From: Actinomycetota bacterium
GTDB taxonomy: Bacteria; Actinomycetota; Thermoleophilia; Gaiellales; Gaiellaceae
Length of the DNA: 64,000 nucleotides
Assembly: GCA_005884575.1 (NCBI GenBank)
Contig: VAWW01000015.1
Location: 1-64,000, forward strand
Reading direction: 5' to 3'
Part shown: piece after piece, positions 1 to 8,063 of the stretch
Layout of the letters: the number at the start of each line of letters is the position of its first letter
How positions within the stretch are numbered: the first letter of the stretch is position 1
The notes under the pieces: model-generated
Seen by the model: the letters and a program-made list of their open reading frames with translations, nothing else
Database searches by the model: none
What the model was told of the DNA's origin: nothing
Position numbers and translations under genes: made by a program

Positions 1-363
1 CGGCGCGTGCTCGTCCCGCTCTCGCTCGTGGCGATCGGGGTCGACGTCGGCGTCTCGTACCTATTCCGCCAGGCATGGGGGATGACCGGCATCGCGCTCG
101 CGCTCGCGGTGCCGACGGCGCTCGTTGCCGGCGTGCTGCTCTGGGAGATCTCGCACAAGGCGCTGCTCACGGCGGCCGTCGCGCTCGCGAGGCTCTCGCT
201 CGTCGTCGGCGGTGCGGCCGTCGTCGCGTTCTGGGGCGCCTCGTCGGTCTTCGGGGCCGTCGTCGCGGCCGTCGTCGGGTGCCTGATCTACGGCCTGCTG
301 CTCGTGGCTGTCGCGCGCTTCGGCCTCCGCGACGCCTGGGCCTACGTACGGGCCCTCCACTAG
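1..363 (+). CDS. C-terminal end of a polysaccharide flippase-like membrane protein (partial)
   Basis: The open frame runs in from the window edge and stops at 361-363, so only about 120 C-terminal residues are visible. They form hydrophobic Ala/Val/Leu-rich segments separated by short basic turns, consistent with four membrane helices. The composition and the place directly before a nucleotide-sugar gene and a row of glycosyltransferases fit the C-terminal helices of a Wzx/MurJ/MATE-type lipid-linked oligosaccharide flippase. That assignment is inference, because no family signature lies in this fragment. The GTG at 7 is probably an internal codon rather than the start. Confidence 0.5.
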   Translation, partial: RRVLVPLSLVAIGVDVGVSYLFRQAWGMTGIALALAVPTALVAGVLLWEISHKALLTAAVALARLSLVVGGAAVVAFWGASSVFGAVVAAVVGCLIYGLLLVAVARFGLRDAWAYVRALH

Positions 364-374
364 CCTTGGTTCCG

Positions 375-1361
375 ATGCGCCGGCGCGCACTCATCACCGG
401 GATCGGCGGGCAGGACGGCTCGCTGCTCGCAGAGCTGCTGCTCGACCGCGGCTACGAGGTGTACGGGCTCGTCCGCCGCCCGGTGTCGGCGCGCTACGAG
501 AACCTCGACGGGATTCGCGATCGGGTCGAGCTCATCCAGGCCGACCTGCTCGACCAGCTCGCGCTCGTCGAGGTGCTGCGCGGTTGCCGCCCGCACGAGG
601 TCTACAACCTCGCGTCGCCGTCGTTCGTCCCGATGTCGTGGAAGCAGCCCGTCGTGACGGCGGAGTTCGCGGCGGTCGGCGTCACGTCGCTGCTCGAGGC
701 GATCCGCGCGGCCGACGACTCGATCCGCGTCTACCAGGCGTCGTCGAGCGAGATCTTCGGCGAGCCGGCGGAGGTGCCGCAGACCGAGCAGACGCCGCTC
801 GCGCCGGTGACGCCGTACGGCGTCGCGAAGGCGTACGGCCACTTCATCGTCCGCTCTTACCGGCGGCGGTACGGCCTGCATGCGTCCGGCGGAATCCTCT
901 ACAACCACGAGTCGTCGCGTCGGCCGCTCGACTTCCTTCCGAGCAAGGTCGCGAACGCCGCCGCATCGATCTCCCTCGGGCTCTCCGGCGAGCTGTGGCT
1001 CGGCGACCTCGACGCACGCCGCGACTGGGGCTATGCGGGCGACTACGTCCGCGCGATGTGGCTGATGCTGCAGCAGGACGCACCGGACGACTACGTGATC
1101 GCGACCGGCGAGCTGCACAGCGTCCACGAGCTCGTCGAGCTCGCCTTCGAGCACGTCGACCTCGACTGGGAGCGGTACGTGCAGATCGATCAGTCCCTGC
1201 GCCGCGGCGCCGCGGAGCTGTACGACCTGGTCGGCGACGCGTCGAAGGCCCGTCGGAAACTGGGCTGGGAGCCCGAGGTCCGATTCTCGGAGCTCGTCCG
1301 GCTGCTCGTCGAGGCCGAGCTGGAGCGGCTCCGCGGCGCGCCCACGCTCACGAGTTCGTAA
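375..1361 (+). CDS. gmd: GDP-mannose 4,6-dehydratase family SDR
   Basis: Extended short-chain dehydrogenase of 328 residues, predicted to convert GDP-mannose to GDP-4-keto-6-deoxymannose, precursor of rhamnose- or fucose-type sugars. The N-terminus has the family signature TGIGGQDGS at about residues 8-16, which is the NADP-binding loop. The active site shows SSSEIFGEP and TPYGVAK with Tyr near 148. The later NHES segment and LDARRDWGYAGDYV are typical of Gmd. ATG 375 is used because it places the Rossmann loop at the extreme N-terminus; an in-frame TTG lies 9 nt upstream. It starts 12 nt after the flippase-like gene. A related 4,6-dehydratase or reductase acting on another nucleotide sugar cannot be excluded. 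Confidence 0.8.
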   Translation: MRRRALITGIGGQDGSLLAELLLDRGYEVYGLVRRPVSARYENLDGIRDRVELIQADLLDQLALVEVLRGCRPHEVYNLASPSFVPMSWKQPVVTAEFAAVGVTSLLEAIRAADDSIRVYQASSSEIFGEPAEVPQTEQTPLAPVTPYGVAKAYGHFIVRSYRRRYGLHASGGILYNHESSRRPLDFLPSKVANAAASISLGLSGELWLGDLDARRDWGYAGDYVRAMWLMLQQDAPDDYVIATGELHSVHELVELAFEHVDLDWERYVQIDQSLRRGAAELYDLVGDASKARRKLGWEPEVRFSELVRLLVEAELERLRGAPTLTSS

Positions 1362-1385
1362 CAGGCCGTCTTTACAATCGGCCCG

Positions 1386-1706
1386 GTGGAAACGGTCGAC
1401 GACGTCTACGAGCGGCTGCGTGACGCCCTCGACCGGGACAAGCGGGATCCCGCGGCCGTACGGGGGCTCGCCGAGCGCTTCTGGCCGGTCAGCGCGGACA
1501 GGCCGCTCGAGCGGCGGCCGGGGCCGAAGGGGTGGCTCGCGTTCCAGGTCAAGCGCGTCCTGCGGAAGCTGATGCGGTGGTACGTCGAGCCCGCGCTCGC
1601 CGATCAGCGGATCGTCAACGACGCGCTCCTACGGCTCGTGGACGACCTCTCGCGGCGTGTCGACGCGCTCGAGGCGCAGACCAGACGTTCCGAGCAGGAC
1701 TGGTAG
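1386..1706 (+). CDS. Small conserved-type protein of the glycosyltransferase operon
   Basis: A 106-residue protein starting with GTG. It is rich in Arg, Asp and Leu, with a basic amphipathic stretch near residues 55-70 (KRVLRKLMRWYVEP) followed by a helix with heptad spacing (about residues 75-100) that could be a short coiled coil. I do not recognise a catalytic domain. Similar N-terminal segments occur in front of some polysaccharide methyltransferases and glycosyltransferases, so a scaffold or membrane-contact role is possible but unproven. Its TAG stop abuts the ATG of the next glycosyltransferase with no spacer, indicating translational coupling. Confidence 0.65.
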   Translation: METVDDVYERLRDALDRDKRDPAAVRGLAERFWPVSADRPLERRPGPKGWLAFQVKRVLRKLMRWYVEPALADQRIVNDALLRLVDDLSRRVDALEAQTRRSEQDW

Positions 1707-2735
1707 ATGCGGATAGCCGTTTGCGCCCCCCAGGTGCCGTTCGAGCGAGGCGGCGCCGAGATCTTCGCGGACGACCTCGTCGGCGAGCTGCGTCGGCGGG
1801 AGCACGAGGTCGACCTCGTCACGGTGCCGTTCAAGTGGTATCCCGGCGAGCGTGTCCTGACGCAGGCGTTTCTCTGGCGGCTGCTCGACCTCGAGGAGTC
1901 GAACGGGCGGCCGATCGAGCTCGTCGTAGCGACGAAATTTCCGTCGTACGCCGTCCGCCATCCGAACAAGGTCGTCTGGCTGCTGCACCAGTTCCGTCAG
2001 GCGTGGGATCTCGACCGCACCGAGCTCGGCCAGTTCTCGGAGAGCGCCGGCGACCGCGCGCTGCGGCGGAAGGTGCTCGAGCTCGAGCGCACGGCACTCG
2101 GCGAGGCGAAGCGGATCTTCGCGACGTCCCGCAACGTCGCCGCGCGGCTGGACGCGTCGACGGGACTCGCCGCCGAGATCATGCCGCACCCGCCCGCGCC
2201 GCTCGAGTATCGCTGCGAGGGCTACGAGAACTTCATCCTCTCCGTCAACCGGCTCGACCGTGCAAAGCGGATCGACCTGCTGCTCGAGGCCGCCGCCGCG
2301 GATCCTGCGCTGCAGATCGTGATCGCGGGCGAAGGGCCGGACCGGGCGCGGCTCGAGGGGATCGCCGCGCGCCGCGGGCTCGACGGGCGCGCGCGCTTCA
2401 CCGGGCGCGTGTCCGACGAGGAGCTCGCCGCGCTCTACGCGCGCTGCCTCGGCGTCTACTACGCGCCGGTCGACGAGGACTTCGGGATGGTGCCGTTCGA
2501 GGCGTTCCTCTCCGAGAAGCCGGTGCTGACGATGACCGACGCGGGCGGCCCGCTCGACATCGTGCGCGACCGGCAGACCGGCCTCGTCGTCGAGCCGCGC
2601 GTGGACGAGCTCGCGCGTGCCTGCGCGTGGCTGCGCGAGCACGCCGACGAGGCGCGCACGCTCGGCCGCGCGGGCCGTGAGATCGCGCGCACGGTGACCT
2701 GGGACTCCTGCATCGACCGACTCCTGGCCGCGTGA
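1707..2735 (+). CDS. GT4-family glycosyltransferase
   Basis: A GT-B fold glycosyltransferase of 342 residues. The N-terminal acceptor domain begins MRIAVCAPQVPFERGGAE, where GGAE is the usual glycine-rich loop of GT4 enzymes. The donor domain contains LSVNRLDRAKRIDLLLEA, IVIAGEGPDR and a late loop APVDEDFGMVPFEAF, matching the GT4 E-x7-E region. It probably adds one sugar from a nucleotide or polyprenyl donor to the lipid-linked glycan at the cytoplasmic membrane face. Its stop overlaps the GTG of the next gene (GTGA). Donor and acceptor cannot be told from sequence. Confidence 0.85.
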   Translation: MRIAVCAPQVPFERGGAEIFADDLVGELRRREHEVDLVTVPFKWYPGERVLTQAFLWRLLDLEESNGRPIELVVATKFPSYAVRHPNKVVWLLHQFRQAWDLDRTELGQFSESAGDRALRRKVLELERTALGEAKRIFATSRNVAARLDASTGLAAEIMPHPPAPLEYRCEGYENFILSVNRLDRAKRIDLLLEAAAADPALQIVIAGEGPDRARLEGIAARRGLDGRARFTGRVSDEELAALYARCLGVYYAPVDEDFGMVPFEAFLSEKPVLTMTDAGGPLDIVRDRQTGLVVEPRVDELARACAWLREHADEARTLGRAGREIARTVTWDSCIDRLLAA

Positions 2736-5700
2736 GAGTTGCCTATTTCAGCCCGCTGCCGCCGGACACGAGCGGCATCGCGGACTACAGCGCGCTGCTC
2801 TTGCCGGCGCTGTCGCAGCTGCTCGACGTGGCGGTCGTTCGCCCGGGACGCACGCGCCCGCCGGCCGATGCGGACGTTGCCGTCTACCACATCGGCAACA
2901 ACCCCGACGCGCACGGCTGGATCGTCGACGCGTTGCGCCGGCGGCCGGGCGTCGTCGTGCTCCACGACTTCGTCCTCCACCATCTCGTCGCCGGGCTGAC
3001 GATCGGGCGCAAGGACGGCCACGCATATCTCGCCGCGATGGAGCGCGAGGCGGGCGTTCCCGGCCGGCTGCTCGGCTACGGCGTGCTCGAAGGGCGCGTG
3101 CCGCCGCTCTGGGAGGTGCGGCCGGAGGAGTTCCCGCTCGCGGGCGAGGTGCTCGACCGAGCGACCGGGCTGATCGTCCACTCGCAGTACGTCGCCGCAC
3201 GAGCGCGCGAGGGGGGATACGACGGACCCCTGTGGGTGATTCCGCATCCGGCGTGGACGCCGCCGGACGTCGAGCCGGCGCGCGTCGAGGGGTCGCCGCT
3301 CTTCGGCGCGTTCGGGCACGTGAACGAGAGCAAACGGATTCCGGAGCTGCTCGAGGCATTCGCGCGCGTGCGACGCGCACACCCCGGAGCGCGGCTGCTG
3401 CTCGTCGGCGCCGAGTCGCCGGGGTTCGATCTCGACGGGCGGATCGATCGGCTCGGCCTCGACCGCGAGGGCGTGATTCGCGAGGACTACGTCGAGGAGG
3501 AGCGCCTCTGGTCGCTGATGGCCGCGTGCGACGCGGTCGTCGCGCTGCGGGCACCGACGATGGGCGAGACGTCGGGCACGGCGATCCGCGCACTTGCGCT
3601 CGGCAAGCCACTCGTCGTCAGCGACGTCGGCTGGTTCGCGGAGCTCCCGGACGAGGTTGCCGTCAAGGTTTCGCCCGGCGGCGACGACGAGGTCGACCGG
3701 CTCGCTGCCGCGCTCGAGCGCGTCGCCGCATCCCCCGCGATGGGCCGGGCGGCGAAGGACTACATCGAGCGCGAGCACGACCTCGAAACGGTCGCGGAGC
3801 GCTACGCCGCCGCGCTCGAGGAAGCCGCAGGCGGCAGCAAGGTCGACGGCAAGGTGCTGCGCGAGGTCGCGGCCGCAGCGGCCGACACGGGCGTCGACCC
3901 GGAGCTCCTCGCCCCCCGCCTGGCGGAGCTCGGCCTTGGTCCCGACGGGACAGGTCCCGGGACCTTCCCCGGTCCAGGTCCCGGGGCATGGCTGGGAAGG
4001 GCACCGGTCTGGTTCTGGCTCGGCGCGATCGTGCTCGTGTCGTCGGTCGTCCAGTTTCTGCTCGCGCGGCGCGTCGTCGCGCCCTGGATCATGGTCGACG
4101 AGCTCGTCTACTCCGACACCGCGCGCAGCTTCGCGGACACCGGCCACTTCCTGATCCGCGGCGCGCACGCGAATTACGGAATCGTCTATCCGGCGATCCT
4201 CGCGATCCCGTACAAGCTGTTCGACTCGGTTCCGACGGTCTACGGGGCGGCGAAGGCGATCAACGCCGTGCTGATGTCGCTCGCGGCCGTCCCCGCCTAC
4301 TTCCTCGCACGGCGCGTGCTGCGCCGCGGCACGGCGCTGGCGGCGGCCGCGCTCGCGGTCGTACTGCCGTCGCTGGCCTACGCGGGAACGCTGATGACGG
4401 AGAACGCGTTCTATCCGCTCTTCCTCTGCTTCGCGCTCGCACTCGTCTCGATGCTCGAGCGGCCGACCGCGAGAAGGCAGCTGCTCGTGCTCGCGCTCTG
4501 CGTCATCCTGTTCCTGACCCGCGCGCAGGCGGTCGCGCTCGTCATCGCCGCGCTGACCGCGCCGCTCGCGCTCGCGTGGATCGAGCGCGGCCGGCCCCGC
4601 CGGCTGGCGGCGTTCGCGCCGCTGTACGGAGTCACGCTCGCCGGTGGGCTCGCCGTGATCCTCTTCGAGGTCGCCCGGGGACATTCGCCGACCGCCGCGC
4701 TCGGCAACTACAGCGTCACCGGCAGCGGCGGCTACCAGGCGTGGCCGTCCTTCCGCTGGCTGCTCTACCACGTCGCGGAGCTCGATCTCGCGCTGTGGGT
4801 GCTCCCGTTCGCCGCGCTGATCGTCGTCGTCGCGACGGCGCGACACATGGACAGGAGGCTCCGGATCTTCGCCGCTGCGGCGGTGACCGCGTCTTTCTGG
4901 CTCGTCCTCGAGGTGGCCGTGTTCGCGTCGCGCTACTCGGAGCGCGTCGAGGAGCGGAACCTCTTCTACCTGATGCCGTTGTTCGCGATCGCGCTGCTCG
5001 CGTGGATCGAACGCGGTCAGCCCCGGCCGCCGCGCTCAACCGTGGCCGCTGGGATCGCGGCCGCAGTCCTGCCGGCTGCGCTCCCGTTCTCGACGCTGCT
5101 CGGCGGCGTGAGCTCGGAGTCGGACACAGTCGGCCTGCGTCCCTGGTGGTACGTGCGCGACACGCTGGTCGGCGACGCGACGGTGCCGCTGATCGTGGTG
5201 CTCACCTCTCTGACGCTCGCGGCCGCGTTCTTCTGGTTGCCCCGCCGCCACGCGCCGTGGCTGCCCGTGCTCGTCGTTGCGGGATTCCTCTTCACGTGGG
5301 TGCCGCTCGAGCTCTGGCACTACAGCTTCCGCGACGCCTCCTTCGGCGCCCTCTACCAGGGCATCCGCACGGGCGACCGCACGTGGATCGACGACAAGGT
5401 CGGCAGCGACGCGGAGGTCGCGGCCCTCTGGACGAACCGCGGCAACCCGTTCTCGATCTGGGAGAACGAGTTCTTCAACCGCAGCGTGAAGCGCGTCTAC
5501 GATCTCGGCGCGCCGCTGCCCGGCGCCGACGCGATGCCGGAGACGAAGGTCGCGATCGACCGCGAGACGGGCGTCCTTCGCACCACGGGCGGCGCGACGA
5601 TCGACGCGCGCTACGTCCTGATCGACAACTCGACGCAGCTGCTCGGAACGCCGGTCGCACGGGACGTGGAACGAGGGATGGTTCTCTATCGCGTCACCCC

Positions 5701-6043
5701 GCCCGCGCGGACCGCGACGCGGCTCGTGGGACTCTGGCCGAACGACACGTGGTCGAAAGCCGACGTCGAATGGTTCCGAGCGAACTGCCGCGGCGGCCGG
5801 CTCGTCGTCCACGTCCACAGCGACCCGACGCTCTTCCCGCGCGGTCAGCAGATCGTCGCCGTCGCCGGCGGGGCCCCGATGATCTTCACGCTGCGTCCGC
5901 ATCAGTTCCGCACGCTCGTCGTCCCGATCCAAGGCCGCTGCGACGTCCGCTTCACGGTCACGCCGACCAAGGTTCCGGGCAACGGCGACAACCGGGAGCT
6001 CGGCGCGCACTTCGACCGGATCGAGTACCGACCCTCCAGGTGA
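2732..6043 (+). CDS. GT4 glycosyltransferase fused to a GT-C-like multipass membrane domain
   Basis: A 1103-residue two-part protein. Residues 1 to about 370 are a GT-B glycosyltransferase (MRVAYFSPLPPDTSGIADYS; FGHVNESKRIPELLEAF; late loop MGETSGTAIRALALGKPLVVS). A Gly/Pro-rich linker follows at about 405-430. The rest has about ten membrane helices and a periplasmic-type tail, with MVDELVYSDTARS early, like the acidic loop of lipid-linked-sugar GT-C/GT39 transferases. The second part resembles the separate minus-strand gene at 10402-12582, supporting a fusion. The linker is encoded by a REP-like palindrome at 3956-3985 (see findings). The frame is open throughout, so a single polypeptide is expected. 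GTG 2732 overlaps the preceding stop. Confidence 0.8.
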   Translation: MRVAYFSPLPPDTSGIADYSALLLPALSQLLDVAVVRPGRTRPPADADVAVYHIGNNPDAHGWIVDALRRRPGVVVLHDFVLHHLVAGLTIGRKDGHAYLAAMEREAGVPGRLLGYGVLEGRVPPLWEVRPEEFPLAGEVLDRATGLIVHSQYVAARAREGGYDGPLWVIPHPAWTPPDVEPARVEGSPLFGAFGHVNESKRIPELLEAFARVRRAHPGARLLLVGAESPGFDLDGRIDRLGLDREGVIREDYVEEERLWSLMAACDAVVALRAPTMGETSGTAIRALALGKPLVVSDVGWFAELPDEVAVKVSPGGDDEVDRLAAALERVAASPAMGRAAKDYIEREHDLETVAERYAAALEEAAGGSKVDGKVLREVAAAAADTGVDPELLAPRLAELGLGPDGTGPGTFPGPGPGAWLGRAPVWFWLGAIVLVSSVVQFLLARRVVAPWIMVDELVYSDTARSFADTGHFLIRGAHANYGIVYPAILAIPYKLFDSVPTVYGAAKAINAVLMSLAAVPAYFLARRVLRRGTALAAAALAVVLPSLAYAGTLMTENAFYPLFLCFALALVSMLERPTARRQLLVLALCVILFLTRAQAVALVIAALTAPLALAWIERGRPRRLAAFAPLYGVTLAGGLAVILFEVARGHSPTAALGNYSVTGSGGYQAWPSFRWLLYHVAELDLALWVLPFAALIVVVATARHMDRRLRIFAAAAVTASFWLVLEVAVFASRYSERVEERNLFYLMPLFAIALLAWIERGQPRPPRSTVAAGIAAAVLPAALPFSTLLGGVSSESDTVGLRPWWYVRDTLVGDATVPLIVVLTSLTLAAAFFWLPRRHAPWLPVLVVAGFLFTWVPLELWHYSFRDASFGALYQGIRTGDRTWIDDKVGSDAEVAALWTNRGNPFSIWENEFFNRSVKRVYDLGAPLPGADAMPETKVAIDRETGVLRTTGGATIDARYVLIDNSTQLLGTPVARDVERGMVLYRVTPPARTATRLVGLWPNDTWSKADVEWFRANCRGGRLVVHVHSDPTLFPRGQQIVAVAGGAPMIFTLRPHQFRTLVVPIQGRCDVRFTVTPTKVPGNGDNRELGAHFDRIEYRPSR
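3949..3992. repeat. REP-like palindrome, copy 1 (inside a coding sequence)
   Basis: The core at 3956-3985 has arms CCCGGGACCT and AGGTCCCGGG around a 10-nt loop TCCCCGGTCC. It differs at one position from the copy at 18181-18210. On the reverse strand it is preceded by AGCCATG, a flank also present beside the two copies at the RAYT gene. It is translated in frame as a Gly/Pro-rich linker of the GT4/GT-C fusion. Confidence 0.8.
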
Positions 6044-7101
6044 GAGTGGTGGTCGACGTGAGCCCGCTCTCGCATCCGCGGACGGGCGTGGGCAACTACA
6101 TCCGCGGCTCGCTGTTGGCGGCGGAGGGCGCGCACGAGCTCGTCGCGTTCGCGCCCGCGACCGCATCCGGCCGCCGCGAGATCGAGACGGCGCTCGACGG
6201 GATACCGGTCGAGCACTGCGTACCGACGCTGCCGCTCGCGCACGCGGTGCGCACGGCGTGGAGCAAGCTCGGCCGGCCGCCGGTCGAGCGGGTTGTGGGA
6301 CCGCTCGACGCCTTCCACTTCAGCGACTGGATGTATCCGCAGCAGCGGGGCGGCATCCGCTCGACGATGGTGCACGACCTCGTCCCGTTGCGCTTTCCGG
6401 CGTGGGTGCACCCGCGAACCCGACGCATGCACGCCGCGAAGTACCGCCACGCCGCGCGGACGTGCGACCTCGTCTTCACGAACTCCCGGTTCACCGCGGA
6501 CGACGTCGTCGAGCTGCTGGGCGTTCCGGCCGACCGCGTCCGCGTCGCTTACCCCGGCGTCGACGAGCAGTTCACGCGGGACGGGCCGCGCGCCGAACTC
6601 GGCGGCCCATACGTCCTCAGCGTCGCGACGCTCGAGCCGCGGAAGAATCTGCAGACGCTCGTCGACGCGTTCCGCCTCCTCGGCGACGGAATCCAGCTCG
6701 CCGTCGCGGGCAGCGCCGGCTGGGGCGCACAACCGCAGCTGGACGTCCCGGGCGTGCGGCTGCTCGGCTACACGCCGTACGCGGAGCTGTCGAGCCTCTA
6801 CCGCGGCGCGCAGGCCTTCGTCTACCCGTCGCGCTTCGAGGGCTTCGGCATGCCCGTGGTCGAGGCGATGGCGTGCGGGACACCGTGCGTCGTCTCGTCG
6901 CACCCGTCGCTCGACGAGGCGTGCGGGGACGCGGCGGTCCGCATCGACCCGGAGAGCCCCGAGGCGATCGCGGCCGGGATCAAGCGCGCGGTCGCGGAGC
7001 GGGCCGAGCTCTCACGGCGCGGCCGCGAGCATGCCGCGCGGTTCACCTGGCACGAGAACGGGCGCGTCCACCTCGATGCGTTCGCGGCGGCCCTCGCATG
7101 A
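6040..7101 (+). CDS. GT4-family glycosyltransferase
   Basis: A 353-residue GT-B glycosyltransferase. Landmarks are TGVGNYIRG in the N-terminal domain, the HDLVPLRFP loop, SVATLEPRKNLQTLVDAF (a phosphate-binding segment common in mannosyltransferases of this group) and PSRFEGFGMPVVEAMACGT carrying the E-x7-E motif. It most resembles WbaZ/MtfB-type GT4 enzymes; the sugar transferred is not determinable. GTG 6040 overlaps the TGA of the preceding fusion gene, and the gene ends in an ATGA overlap with the next, so five consecutive glycosyltransferase genes here are translationally coupled. Confidence 0.88.
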   Translation: MRVVVDVSPLSHPRTGVGNYIRGSLLAAEGAHELVAFAPATASGRREIETALDGIPVEHCVPTLPLAHAVRTAWSKLGRPPVERVVGPLDAFHFSDWMYPQQRGGIRSTMVHDLVPLRFPAWVHPRTRRMHAAKYRHAARTCDLVFTNSRFTADDVVELLGVPADRVRVAYPGVDEQFTRDGPRAELGGPYVLSVATLEPRKNLQTLVDAFRLLGDGIQLAVAGSAGWGAQPQLDVPGVRLLGYTPYAELSSLYRGAQAFVYPSRFEGFGMPVVEAMACGTPCVVSSHPSLDEACGDAAVRIDPESPEAIAAGIKRAVAERAELSRRGREHAARFTWHENGRVHLDAFAAALA

Positions 7102-8063
7102 GAGTCGGGATCGACACGACTCCGTTGCGCCTGACTCGTGCCGGAACGGCGCGCTACCTGCGCGGCCTGCTCGAGCATCTGGACGTCGACGTGCGCCCGC
7201 TCGCCTTCGGCAGCGCCGGCCGCGCGTGGGTGCTCGCGCGCGAGCTGCTCTGGTACCCGTTCGTGCTCGGCGGGGCGGGCGGTCTCGACGTCCTCCACTG
7301 CCCCACCTACTACGGGCCGCTGCGGTCACGCGCGCCGCTCGTCGTGACTGTCCACGACCTGTCGGTGTTTCGGCATCCCGGGGCCTTCCCCCCGTGGACT
7401 CGAACGTTCGTGCCGCGCTTTGTACCGCACGTCCTGCGCGCTGCCCGCCAGGTGATCGCCGTCTCGGAGTTCACGCGCGACGAGCTCGTCGAGCTGCTCG
7501 GCGTCGACGAGCGGAAGATCCGGGTCGTGCCGAACGCCGTGGAGGACGTCTTCACCGCCGAGGGCCCGGCCGCGGCCGGCGAGTACGTGCTCGCTGTCGG
7601 GACACTCGAGCCGCGCAAGAACCTGCCGCGCCTCGCCGAGGCCGCGCGGCGAGTGGGAGCGGAGCTCCGCGTCGTCGGCGCGCCCGGGTGGGGCGACGTG
7701 CCGCTCGACGGCGTCCACTGGCTCGGCGAGCGGCCCGACGAGGAGCTCGCGCGGCTCTACCGCGGCGCGGCCGCCGTCGCCTACCCGTCGCTCTACGAGG
7801 GCTTCGGGATCCCGATCGTCGAGGCGATGGCGTGCGGGACGCCGGTCGTGACGAGCGCGGGCGGCGCGACGGAGGAGATCGCCGGCGGCGCGGCCGTGCT
7901 CGTCGACCCGCGCGATCCCGCGGCGATCGCCGCCGGGCTCGAAGAGGCCGTAGCGCGGCGCGACGAGCTGCGGGCGCGCGGGCTCGAGCGGGCGCGGGCC
8001 TTCTCCTGGGACGAGGTCGCGCGGCGCACGGTCGACGTCTACCGGGAGGCTGCCGGTGGCTGA
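7098..8063 (+). CDS. GT4-family glycosyltransferase
   Basis: A 321-residue paralogue of the upstream gene. It has LTRAGTARYLRGLLEHL at the N-terminus, VHDLSVFRHP, VGTLEPRKNLPRLAEA, and PSLYEGFGIPIVEAMACGT with the two conserved glutamates. It is slightly shorter than typical members (350-380 residues), mainly in the N-terminal domain. The start ATG overlaps the previous stop (ATGA), and its end overlaps the next gene's GTG by 8 bp. It is probably the next sugar addition in the same glycan, an inference from gene order. Confidence 0.87.
   Translation: MRVGIDTTPLRLTRAGTARYLRGLLEHLDVDVRPLAFGSAGRAWVLARELLWYPFVLGGAGGLDVLHCPTYYGPLRSRAPLVVTVHDLSVFRHPGAFPPWTRTFVPRFVPHVLRAARQVIAVSEFTRDELVELLGVDERKIRVVPNAVEDVFTAEGPAAAGEYVLAVGTLEPRKNLPRLAEAARRVGAELRVVGAPGWGDVPLDGVHWLGERPDEELARLYRGAAAVAYPSLYEGFGIPIVEAMACGTPVVTSAGGATEEIAGGAAVLVDPRDPAAIAAGLEEAVARRDELRARGLERARAFSWDEVARRTVDVYREAAGG

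Noticed and set aside
2459-4846. A 795-codon open frame on the minus strand
   Set aside because: It runs antisense to two clear glycosyltransferase genes, is Arg/Asp/Glu-rich without domains, and is the usual shadow frame of high-G+C coding DNA.
7381-7405. A further copy of the CCCGGGACCT repeat in the GT4 gene
   Set aside because: Only CCCGGGG-CCTTCCCCC is shared and the second arm is missing; the match is what GC-rich sequence gives by chance.
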